Shown one piece after another: positions 1-5,145 of a DNA stretch of 5,145 nucleotides; position 1 is the first letter of the stretch, and every line of letters starts with the position of its first letter. The translations under genes were made by a program, and so were the position numbers. The notes under the pieces were generated by a model. That model did not search any database. It saw only the letters and a program-made list of their open reading frames with translations, and was not told the origin of the DNA. The DNA lies in contig NZ_PEGG01000126.1 in the NCBI RefSeq assembly GCF_002737765.1, positions 1 to 5,145 on the forward strand. Direction: 5' to 3'. This stretch comes from Caulobacter sp. B11 (lineage in GTDB: Bacteria; Pseudomonadota; Alphaproteobacteria; Caulobacterales; Caulobacteraceae).

Positions 1-281
1 AGGATCCGCAGTCCGGCGCGCTCGGTGACCAGGATGGCACCATCGGGCAGCAGGGCCATGCCCCACGGATGGTCCAGGCCGCCGGCCAGGGTCTCGACCG
101 CATAGGCCACGCCGGCCGCCTTGAGCGGCGCGCGGGTCTGGCCGGGGAAGGCGGGCGTCTGGTTGGGGGCGTTGGCGACGCGGGTCTCGACCGGGGCCGG
201 CGCGTCGGGGGCGGCCGACAGGCTGGGCCCGCAGGCGGCCAGGGCCAGGGCGAGGGTCGAAAAGAGCAGGGGGCTTTGCAT
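1..281 (-). CDS. PQQ-dependent sugar dehydrogenase-like lipoprotein, N-terminal part (cut by window edge)
   Basis: Only the first 93 residues are present; the C-terminus lies off the left edge. Seen: the ATG at 281-279 opens a short hydrophobic stretch ending in a lipobox, L14-A15-A16-C17, followed by a Pro/Ala-rich linker (about residues 19-52). From about residue 60 the start of a beta-propeller-like domain appears, with GGLDHPWGMALLPDG (67-81) and ILVTERAG (83-90). Known: this 'L..PWGMA.LPDG..LVTER.G' block is typical of soluble aldose/glucose-sorbosone dehydrogenases, PQQ-dependent periplasmic quinoproteins that oxidise sugars. Inference: a lipid-anchored periplasmic sugar dehydrogenase. 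The start is well constrained, because an in-frame TAA lies four codons upstream and no start codon lies between. Oddities: the signal peptide has no Lys or Arg before its hydrophobic core, and there is no Shine-Dalgarno sequence. Catalytic and PQQ-binding residues are outside the window, so activity and substrate cannot be judged. Confidence 0.8.
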   Translation of the reverse strand, partial: MQSPLLFSTLALALAACGPSLSAAPDAPAPVETRVANAPNQTPAFPGQTRAPLKAAGVAYAVETLAGGLDHPWGMALLPDGAILVTERAGLRI

Positions 282-286
282 GGGAT

Positions 287-312
287 GATCTTAGCCGAGC
301 CTTCCGGCCCAA
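287..312 (-). promoter_or_regulatory. candidate housekeeping promoter for the lipoprotein gene
   Basis: Read on the minus strand, TTGGG (312-308) is followed after 12 bases by GCTAAGATC (295-287). This resembles the alphaproteobacterial/Caulobacter housekeeping layout, TTGaC, 10-14 bases, then GCTANAWC, with mismatches in both boxes. Transcription starting about seven bases after the TAAGAT core would begin at or beside the A of the ATG at 281, suggesting a leaderless transcript. That fits the absence of a ribosome-binding site. Found by eye only. Confidence 0.4.
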
Positions 313-341
313 GGTAAGGGGGCTGGTCGCGGTTCCTCGCG

Positions 342-347
342 TTGACA
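342..347 (+). promoter_or_regulatory. perfect TTGACA hexamer, possible -35 box of the glycosyltransferase gene
   Basis: An exact -35 consensus hexamer lies 60 bases upstream of the preferred glycosyltransferase start. Its TTG is also the first codon of the longest reading frame of that gene. Read as a -35 box, it would place the start of transcription shortly before the GGAG/TTG start at 392-404. The matching -10 position (about 365-370, gaaggt) is poor, so this is only a weak promoter candidate. Confidence 0.2.
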
Positions 348-391
348 CGGCCCGCCGCCCCGTCGAAGGTCCCGCCTCGTCGTCGCCGCCC

Positions 392-395
392 GGAG
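392..395 (+). promoter_or_regulatory. ribosome-binding site that favours the TTG start at 402
   Basis: GGAG lies six bases before the in-frame TTG at 402-404. The other possible starts are less well placed: before TTG 342 the nearest purine-rich run (about 311-321) is roughly 20 bases away, and ATG 423 has only the weak AGG-like context of the coding sequence. This is the main reason for starting the glycosyltransferase at 402. Confidence 0.45.
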
Positions 396-401
396 CCTGT
401 C

Positions 402-1454
402 TTGACCACCATCCTGCACGCCATGCTGGGCAAGGGCCTGGGCGGACTGGAGCAGGTGTTCCTCGACTATCAGCCGATCCTCGAGGCCTGGGCCGCCGAC
501 CATGGCGGCGCCTGTGTCGGGGTGGTGCGGCGCGGCGGCAAGGTCGCGGCCCAGACCGCCGGCCGCCGGCCGGCCCTGCAGACCCTGCCGGCCTTCACCG
601 ACTGGGATCCGCTGACCGTCGGCGCGGCTCGCCGGCTGGTGGCCCGCACCCGTCCAGACCTGATCCTCAGCCACGGCCAGCGGCCCGCGCGGCTGATGGC
701 CAAGGTCGCCCCGGCCAAGGCGGTGCTGGCGATCTGCGTGCACAAGCCGGTGTTCGACATCGAGACCACCCGCACCCACTATCTGTGCGTCGGCCAGCAT
801 CTGGCCGACCTGGCGATCGCGCGCGGCGCCCCGGCCCAGCGCGTGCATTTCGTGCCCAATGCGGTCAAGCCGCCCGTGGCCCGCGCCGCGCCCTTCGCCC
901 AGGCCGGCCAGCCGCCGCTGATCGTCGCGGCCGGACGGCTGCATCCCAAGAAGGGGTTCGACGTGCTGATCGCCGCCCTGGCCCGGCTGCGCGATCGCGG
1001 GGTCGAGGCCCGGTGCCAGATCGCCGGCGAGGGCGACGAGCGGCCGCGGCTGGAGGCCCTGATCGTCCAGCATGGCCTTGGCGACCGGGTCGAACTGGTC
1101 GGCTGGCGGGGCGATGTCTCGGCCTTCCTGGCGACCGGCGACGTCTTCGCCTTCCCGTCCTATCAGGAGGGCTTTCCCCTGGTGCTGCTCGAGGCCATGG
1201 CGGTCGGCCTGCCGGCGGTGTCGAGCGCCATCGCCGGGCCGGTGGAAATGATCGCCGACGGCCTGAACGGACGGCTGTGTCCGCCCGGCGACCCCGAGGC
1301 CCTGGCCCAGGCCCTGGCGGCGGTGATCGCCGCGCCCGAGCAGGCCGTCAGCCTGGGCGCCGAGGCCCGAAACATGGTTCTGGCCAAGTACGGTCCCGAG
1401 CAGTTGGCGGCGCGGTTGAGCAGTCTGATCGATTGCATGATTTCGGAGACTTGA
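402..1454 (+). CDS. family 4 (GT-B) glycosyltransferase
   Basis: A 350-residue protein, normal length for a GT4 enzyme, predicted to transfer sugar from a nucleotide-sugar donor to an acceptor in the cytoplasm. Seen (numbering from TTG 402): a Gly-rich N-terminal acceptor-side loop, GKGLGGLEQ (10-18); the donor-domain opening AAGRLHPKKGFDVLI (176-190); AGEGDERPRLE (208-218); and the EX7E signature E256-GFPLVLL-E264, followed by AVGLPAVSS and GLNGRLCPPGDPEAL. These are hallmarks of the group 1/GT4 family. No signal peptide or membrane segment is visible. Likely jobs are lipopolysaccharide, capsule or other surface-polysaccharide assembly, but neither sugar nor acceptor can be read from the sequence. 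Start: the frame extends to a TTG at 342, adding 20 mostly Pro/Arg residues that do not look like a GT-B N-terminus. TTG 402 has a well-spaced GGAG and directly precedes the first beta strand (TTILHAMLG). ATG 423 is a third option. The gene is divergent from the lipoprotein gene and stands alone. Confidence 0.88.
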   Translation: MTTILHAMLGKGLGGLEQVFLDYQPILEAWAADHGGACVGVVRRGGKVAAQTAGRRPALQTLPAFTDWDPLTVGAARRLVARTRPDLILSHGQRPARLMAKVAPAKAVLAICVHKPVFDIETTRTHYLCVGQHLADLAIARGAPAQRVHFVPNAVKPPVARAAPFAQAGQPPLIVAAGRLHPKKGFDVLIAALARLRDRGVEARCQIAGEGDERPRLEALIVQHGLGDRVELVGWRGDVSAFLATGDVFAFPSYQEGFPLVLLEAMAVGLPAVSSAIAGPVEMIADGLNGRLCPPGDPEALAQALAAVIAAPEQAVSLGAEARNMVLAKYGPEQLAARLSSLIDCMISET

Positions 1455-1480
1455 AGCGCGCCCCGCTTTGCGTTTATAAG
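1451..1480 (+). promoter_or_regulatory. tRNA-Met promoter, overlapping the glycosyltransferase stop codon
   Basis: TTGAAG (1451-1456) and TATAAG (1475-1480) are separated by 18 bases, matching the bacterial -35/-10 consensus at four and five of six positions. Transcription would begin near 1487, giving a leader of about 14 bases before the mature tRNA at 1501. The -35 box contains the last codons of the glycosyltransferase gene, including its TGA. TATAAG is a conspicuous AT-rich island in very GC-rich DNA, which supports the call. Confidence 0.55.
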
Positions 1481-1500
1481 CCCGCCTCCGCTTCGCGCGG

Positions 1501-1577
1501 GGCTGGGTAGCTCAGATGGTTAGAGCGGTGGATTCATAACCCACAGGTCGGCGGTTCGATCCCGCCTCCAGCCACCA
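1501..1577 (+). tRNA. tRNA-Met (CAT anticodon), elongator type
   Basis: A complete 77-base cloverleaf with encoded CCA (1575-1577). Acceptor arm GGCTGGG (1501-1507) pairs with TCCAGCC (1567-1573), with one G-U at the base. The D stem is GCTC/GAGC (1510-1513, 1523-1526). The anticodon stem-loop spans 1528-1544 with CAT at 1535-1537. The T stem is GGCGG/CCGCC around loop TTCGATC (1555-1561). The first acceptor pair is a proper G-C and the body differs from the initiator type, whose first pair is mismatched, so this is not tRNA-fMet. CAT anticodons also occur in tRNA-Ile2, where the C is changed to lysidine, but the body resembles elongator Met tRNAs. One oddity: the innermost anticodon-stem pair (1532 with 1540) is A-C instead of a Watson-Crick pair. 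Confidence 0.95.
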
Positions 1578-1631
1578 CCCCCTCCTTTATCTCTGTCGTC
1601 TCCCCACCGGTCGCCGGGTCGTGAATTCGGC

Positions 1632-1664
1632 GCGCGGCCGGCCGATTTGGCCTGGCCTGTGCGC
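1632..1664 (+). other. GC-rich imperfect hairpin after the tRNA gene
   Basis: GCGC-GGCC-GGCC (1632-1643) can fold back through a five-base loop (GATTT, 1644-1648) on GGCC-T-GGCC-TGT-GCGC (1649-1664), with bulges of one and three bases. It lies 55 bases after the tRNA and could slow or end its transcription. No T-run follows, so it is not a classic intrinsic terminator, and GGCC-rich hairpins arise easily in DNA of this composition. Confidence 0.3.
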
Positions 1665-1666
1665 CC

Positions 1667-1714
1667 GTGTCGCACCCTCGGGTTAATGCTCCGGCGGTTG
1701 CTTGTGTGCGACAC
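1667..1714 (+). repeat. perfect 9-bp inverted repeat before the hybrid kinase gene
   Basis: GTGTCGCAC (1667-1675) and its exact reverse complement GTGCGACAC (1706-1714) are separated by 30 bases, and the right arm ends eight bases before the kinase ATG at 1723. It could be a pair of binding half-sites for a regulator, or the stem of a large-loop RNA structure near the ribosome-binding region. The spacer contains TTAATG (1683-1688), one of the few AT-rich spots here and possibly part of a promoter. No protein or ligand can be named. Confidence 0.5.
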
Positions 1715-1722
1715 TCAGAGCC

Positions 1723-4700
1723 ATGGGTGAGACGACGATCAAGGCCGAGGCGCAGCGTATTGCAACGCTTAAGGCCTATGGCGTGCTCGACACGTCGCCG
1801 GAAGCGGCCTTCGACCGCCTGACCGCCTTGGCCAGCAATCTGTTCTCGGCGCCCATCGCCCTGGTGTCGCTGGTCGACGAGGAACGTCAGTGGTTCAAGT
1901 CCAAGCGTGGCTTGGACGTCTGCTCGACCTCCCGGGACGTGGCGTTCTGCGCCCACGCCATCGCGATGGGGCCAAACGCCATCATGGTGGTGGAGGACGC
2001 CATCAAGGATCCGCGCTTTTGCGACAATCCGTTGGTCACCGGCGTACCGGGCATCCGTTTCTATGCCGGCGCGACCCTGACCACGTCGGACGGTGTCAAT
2101 CTGGGCACGCTGTGCGTGATCGACACCAAGCCCCGGCGCAGGCCGAGGTCGATCAAGATCAATCAGTTGAAGATGCTGGCCCAGATCGCGGTCGACGCGC
2201 TCGAACTGGGTCGGGTCAATCGGCTGATGTCCGAAAAGCAGCGCCTGCTGAAGATGGCCGAACAGATCTCAGGCGTCGGTCACTGGCGCGTGGATCTGTC
2301 GACCAACAAGCCGGTCTGGTCGGACGGTGTCTATACCATTCACGGCGTCGATCGGGCGTCGTTCGATCCCAGTCTCGACGACGCCCTGGCGTTTTTCGAG
2401 CCGGAAGACCGCCTGACGATCGCGGCCAAGATGGCCGAGGCCATCGCAACCAAGAGCGGCTACGAATTCCAGGGGCGATTGAACCGGGCTGATGGCCAAG
2501 CGCGCACGGTCGTGTCCCACGCCGTTTGCGAACTGGATTTGCACGGCGCGGTGACCGCCCTGTTCGGCGTGTTCCAGGACATCACTGAACAGGAAATCGC
2601 CCTGCAGGCCGCTCAGGCCAGCGAGGCGCGCTACCGACTGCTGACGGAACATCTCGGCGATGTGATCACGCTGCATGACTTTGAGGGTCAGGCCACGTTC
2701 GTCTCGCCGGCCAACGAGAGTCTGCTCGGCTATACGCCGGAAGAAGCGATGGCGCGTCCGGCCTCAGCCTTCCTGCACCCCGATGATCTGGAGCGGACCC
2801 TGGCGGCCGTTCAGGCCATGGCCCAGGGCTGCCCCGAAATGACCCTGCAGCATCGCTCGATCCACAAGGACGGGCATGTGGTCTGGGTTGAATCCCACAT
2901 GCGGCTGGTCAACGACGCCGACGGCAAACCCCAGGAAATCGCCGGCGTCTCGCACGACATCTCCGATCGCAAGGCCCTGGAACTGGCCACCATCGCGGCG
3001 CGGGACGAGGCGAGGACCCAGGCCCAGCGCGCTCTGCTGGCCGAGGATATCGCCGGGGTGGGCTATTGGCGTCTGGATCTGGTGACCCAGGACATGAGCC
3101 TGTCGCCGAAGATGTACGAGATCTTCCGTCTGGACCCGGGGCTCGTGCCCCGCATCGGCCATCTGTTGTGGAAGGTCCATCCAGAAGATCAGGCCATGAC
3201 GACGGCGCGGATCAGCGAGCGCATGCGGACGGGCGATCCGGACTACAACAGCGTCATCCGCATCGTCCTCGACGACGGGCGGACACGCTATCTGTCAGCC
3301 AGTTCGATCTTCGAGCGCGACGCCGAGGGGCAAATGGTCACCCTGGTCGGCACGGTGATGGACATCACCGAGCGGCGCGAGGCCGAGATGGCCCTGGTCG
3401 AGCGCGAGGCGCGCTACAGGCTGCTGGCCGAGAACGCCACGGACATGATCTCGGAGTTCCGTCTGGACGGGTCGATCACCTTCATCACGCCCGCCTGCCG
3501 CGCCGTCCTGGGCTATGAGCCCGAGGAGTTGGTCGACCAAAAGATTCTTTCCTATGTCCATCCCAACGACCTGGATGGATTGATGACGCGCTATCTGGCG
3601 TTTGTGACGGAGCCCGCCGACAGCACCTCGCCGACCCTGCAATATCGGGTCAGGCGCAAGGACGGGGCCTGGGTCTGGCTGGAGGGGAGACCCCGGATCA
3701 TCCGCGATCCACAGACCGGGGCGCCGGTCTCGATGCAGGATGTGGTGCGCGACATCACCAAGCGTAAAATGGCCGAGGTCGAGCTTCAACAGGCCCGGGC
3801 CGACGCCGAGGCCGCCGCCTCGGTCAAGTCGGAGTTCCTGGCCAATATGAGCCATGAGCTGCGCACGCCCCTGACGGCGGTTCTGGGTTTCACCCAGCTG
3901 ATCGCGAACCAGCCCGAGCTGTCGGAGACCACTCGCCTGTTCACGCACAGCGCCTCGAACGCCGGCAAGGCGCTGCTGGCGACGGTCAATGACATCCTCG
4001 ATTTCTCCAAGCTCGAAGCCGGGCAGGTCGAGATCAAGCCGGTCGCGACCTCACCGGCCCAACTGGCCCTGGACGCCTTGGACCTGTTCAGCCTGCAGGG
4101 CGCGGAAAAGGGCTTGCGGCTCGAGGTCGCCGGGATCGAGGCCTTGCCCGACCAGGTGGTGCTGGACCCCGAACGCGTGCGCCAGGTCCTGCTGAACTTC
4201 CTGGGCAATGCGGTGAAATTCACCGACGAGGGTCGGGTGTTGCTCGACGCCGTCTATGATCGCTCCACCCAGCGCCTGACCCTGTCGGTGACCGACAGCG
4301 GGCCCGGCGTGTCGCCCGACGTGCAGGCCCGGCTGTTCCAGCGCTTCTCCCAGATCGACGGTTCGACCACCCGCAACCATGGCGGCACGGGCCTCGGCCT
4401 GGCCATCTGCAAGGGCCTGATCGACGCGATGGGCGGCCAGTGCGGCCTGGAGAGCCAGGCCGGACAGGGGGCCCGATTCTGGTTCAGCATCGACGCCCCC
4501 GAGGCGATGGGCGTAACCCATGACATCGACTCGACGCCTTCCCGCGAGTTCCTTCTGCCCCGGGGCTGCCGGGTGCTGCTGGCCGATGACAACGCCTCGA
4601 ACCGCGAGCTGGTGCGCGCCGTTCTCCAGGTGTTCGAGGTCGAGCTGCACACCGTGAACGACGGCCAGGCCGCGCTGAACGCCGCAAGCAGCGCGCCCTA

Positions 4701-4941
4701 TGACGTCATCCTGATGGACTTGCGCATGCCGGTCCTCGACGGGGCCAGCGCGGCCCGACGCATTCGCCTCGAGGACGGGCCCAATGCCTCGGCCCCAATC
4801 CTGGCCTTCTCGGCCGAGACCGGGTTCCAGGCCGAGGAGGGCGTGTTCGACGCGGTTGTCTCCAAGCCCCTCGACGCCGGTGTTCTGGTCAAGGCGATCG
4901 CCGAGGCCATTGCTGGACAGCGGTTCGATGACGCGGCATGA
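1723..4941 (+). CDS. soluble hybrid sensor histidine kinase (GAF-PAS4-HisKA-HATPase-REC)
   Basis: A 1072-residue cytoplasmic kinase with no signal peptide or membrane segment. Domains: GAF (about 22-165, with AFCAHAI at 74-80); four PAS domains (about 177-291, 301-417, 438-551, 562-681), each closing with a DIT/DIS-type motif; HisKA with MSHELRTPL (709-717) and phospho-acceptor H711; HATPase_c with N-box NFLGNAVKF (N829), G1 DSGPGV (858-863), F-box LFQRFSQID (871-879) and G2 GGTGLGLAI (887-895); and a receiver domain with D955/D956, phospho-acceptor D999, S1030 and K1048. Every motif is intact, so autophosphorylation on H711 and transfer to D999 are expected. The signal is unknown; the PAS domains lack the LOV Cys motif, so flavin light sensing is unlikely. 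There is no Hpt domain. Start: ATG 1723 matches where this GAF family usually begins (KAEAQRIATLKAYGVLDTSPE). A TTG at 1702 would add seven residues. The ribosome-binding site is weak. The stop overlaps the next gene by 14 bases, implying a joint operon. Confidence 0.93.
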   Translation: MGETTIKAEAQRIATLKAYGVLDTSPEAAFDRLTALASNLFSAPIALVSLVDEERQWFKSKRGLDVCSTSRDVAFCAHAIAMGPNAIMVVEDAIKDPRFCDNPLVTGVPGIRFYAGATLTTSDGVNLGTLCVIDTKPRRRPRSIKINQLKMLAQIAVDALELGRVNRLMSEKQRLLKMAEQISGVGHWRVDLSTNKPVWSDGVYTIHGVDRASFDPSLDDALAFFEPEDRLTIAAKMAEAIATKSGYEFQGRLNRADGQARTVVSHAVCELDLHGAVTALFGVFQDITEQEIALQAAQASEARYRLLTEHLGDVITLHDFEGQATFVSPANESLLGYTPEEAMARPASAFLHPDDLERTLAAVQAMAQGCPEMTLQHRSIHKDGHVVWVESHMRLVNDADGKPQEIAGVSHDISDRKALELATIAARDEARTQAQRALLAEDIAGVGYWRLDLVTQDMSLSPKMYEIFRLDPGLVPRIGHLLWKVHPEDQAMTTARISERMRTGDPDYNSVIRIVLDDGRTRYLSASSIFERDAEGQMVTLVGTVMDITERREAEMALVEREARYRLLAENATDMISEFRLDGSITFITPACRAVLGYEPEELVDQKILSYVHPNDLDGLMTRYLAFVTEPADSTSPTLQYRVRRKDGAWVWLEGRPRIIRDPQTGAPVSMQDVVRDITKRKMAEVELQQARADAEAAASVKSEFLANMSHELRTPLTAVLGFTQLIANQPELSETTRLFTHSASNAGKALLATVNDILDFSKLEAGQVEIKPVATSPAQLALDALDLFSLQGAEKGLRLEVAGIEALPDQVVLDPERVRQVLLNFLGNAVKFTDEGRVLLDAVYDRSTQRLTLSVTDSGPGVSPDVQARLFQRFSQIDGSTTRNHGGTGLGLAICKGLIDAMGGQCGLESQAGQGARFWFSIDAPEAMGVTHDIDSTPSREFLLPRGCRVLLADDNASNRELVRAVLQVFEVELHTVNDGQAALNAASSAPYDVILMDLRMPVLDGASAARRIRLEDGPNASAPILAFSAETGFQAEEGVFDAVVSKPLDAGVLVKAIAEAIAGQRFDDAA
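2251..3766 (+). repeat. duplicated PAS pair within the kinase (A-B-A-B)
   Basis: This is an internal protein repeat in the kinase's sensor region. PAS 1 resembles PAS 3 (AEQISGVGHWRVDL at 179-192 against AEDIAGVGYWRLDL at 440-453, 10 of 14 identical). PAS 2 resembles PAS 4 (both open with EARYRLL, at 301 and 562; 21 of 41 identical over the first 41 residues by hand alignment). Both matches are offset by exactly 261 residues, that is 783 bases. This suggests that a two-PAS module was duplicated in tandem and then diverged. PAS 1 and 3 look like the PAS_3 fold type. Confidence 0.6.
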
Positions 4942-5145
4942 GGTCCGGCCGCGTCTGATCCTGGTCGTGGACGACGATCGCGGCGTCCTTGACCTGATCG
5001 TCACCCGTCTGGCCCTGGCCGGCTATCGGACCGCCCGGGCGCGGGATGGCTGGGAGGCGATGGCGGGTATTCAGGCGTCGCGCCCGGACGCCATCCTGCT
5101 TGATATCAACATGCCGCATCTGGACGGGTTCGGCGTGCTGCGGCG
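4928..5145 (+). CDS. response regulator receiver-domain protein (cut by window edge)
   Basis: The first 72 residues of a receiver domain; the rest, including the conserved Thr/Ser and Lys and any output domain, is outside the window. Seen: beta-1 LILVVDDD (10-17) with the acidic pair D16/D17, then ILLDINMPHLDGFGVL (56-71) with phospho-acceptor D59. Known: such domains take phosphate from a kinase His or an Hpt His. The start is ATG 4928, read from within the last codons of the hybrid kinase gene (14-base overlap, different frame), with a modest GGA about ten bases upstream. The ATG at 4938 is in another frame and stops after six codons. The overlap implies translational coupling, and the probable partner is the kinase just upstream. 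It may be a single-domain regulator or carry a DNA-binding, GGDEF or other output; this cannot be decided here. Confidence 0.88.
   Translation, partial: MTRHEVRPRLILVVDDDRGVLDLIVTRLALAGYRTARARDGWEAMAGIQASRPDAILLDINMPHLDGFGVLR

Noticed and set aside
291..1073. Long minus-strand open frame opposite the glycosyltransferase gene (260 codons)
   Set aside because: Its translation is low-complexity Gly/Arg/Gln-rich with no family motif, and it lies opposite a clear GT4 gene. High GC makes such antisense frames common.
1454..1468. Small hairpin AAGCG-CGCCC-CGCTT as a terminator of the glycosyltransferase gene
   Set aside because: Only five base pairs with two A-T pairs, no proper T-run, and it lies inside the better-supported tRNA promoter.
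785..1510. Plus-strand open frame of 241 codons overlapping the glycosyltransferase gene
   Set aside because: The translation is Arg/Pro/Gly repeats, the usual off-frame product of GC-rich coding DNA, and it would run into the tRNA gene.
1501..1577. tRNA used as an integration site for a mobile element
   Set aside because: No integrase gene, no direct repeat of the tRNA 3' end and no change in base composition is visible in the window.
1683..1697. CtrA binding site in the gap before the kinase
   Set aside because: Only one TTAA half-site is present; the position seven bases on does not carry the second TTAA.
1702..1704. TTG as the kinase start codon
   Set aside because: It adds only seven residues, lies beside the inverted-repeat arm and has no better ribosome-binding site than ATG 1723, where the family's conserved N-terminus begins soon after.
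1534..1956. Minus-strand open frame reading through the tRNA gene and kinase start
   Set aside because: It overlaps a complete tRNA and its peptide (ending GGIEPPTCGL) is the well-known false translation antisense to tRNA genes.
4051..5004. Minus-strand open frame of 317 codons opposite the kinase C-terminus
   Set aside because: No recognisable motif; it mirrors the codon periodicity of the intact HATPase and REC domains on the other strand.

Overview
The window is GC-rich chromosomal DNA from an alphaproteobacterium, most likely Caulobacteraceae (Caulobacter, Phenylobacterium or Brevundimonas type). This rests on the codon bias, on a candidate promoter with the short-spaced alphaproteobacterial layout, on weak Shine-Dalgarno signals, and on a PAS-rich soluble hybrid histidine kinase. 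The assignment to family level is inference. No mobile element, CRISPR array, prophage or obvious foreign DNA is visible.

Layout. Positions 1-281 (minus strand) hold the N-terminal part of a lipoprotein resembling PQQ-dependent aldose/glucose-sorbosone dehydrogenases, cut by the window edge. It is divergent from a family 4 (GT-B) glycosyltransferase on the plus strand, which ends at 1454 and probably starts at the TTG at 402. An elongator tRNA-Met gene with encoded CCA follows at 1501-1577. Its promoter appears to overlap the glycosyltransferase stop codon. The 145-base gap from 1578 to 1722 has no gene, but contains a GC-rich imperfect hairpin and a perfect 9-bp inverted repeat just before the next start codon.

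Positions 1723-4941 encode a 1072-residue soluble hybrid sensor kinase with the order GAF - PAS - PAS - PAS - PAS - HisKA - HATPase_c - REC. All key phosphotransfer and ATP-binding motifs are intact. Its last codons overlap by 14 bases the start of a second receiver-domain protein (4928 to beyond 5145), which the window edge truncates. The kinase and the downstream regulator very probably form a co-translated phosphorelay pair. There is no Hpt domain in the window, so how phosphate would pass from the kinase's receiver to another protein is not shown.

The dehydrogenase, the glycosyltransferase and the tRNA look like ordinary housekeeping or envelope neighbours with no evident functional link to the kinase. 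I see no convincing previously undescribed system. The points most worth a second look are the A-B-A-B arrangement of the kinase's PAS domains with a constant 261-residue offset, the inverted repeat before the kinase gene, and a possible leaderless promoter for the lipoprotein gene.
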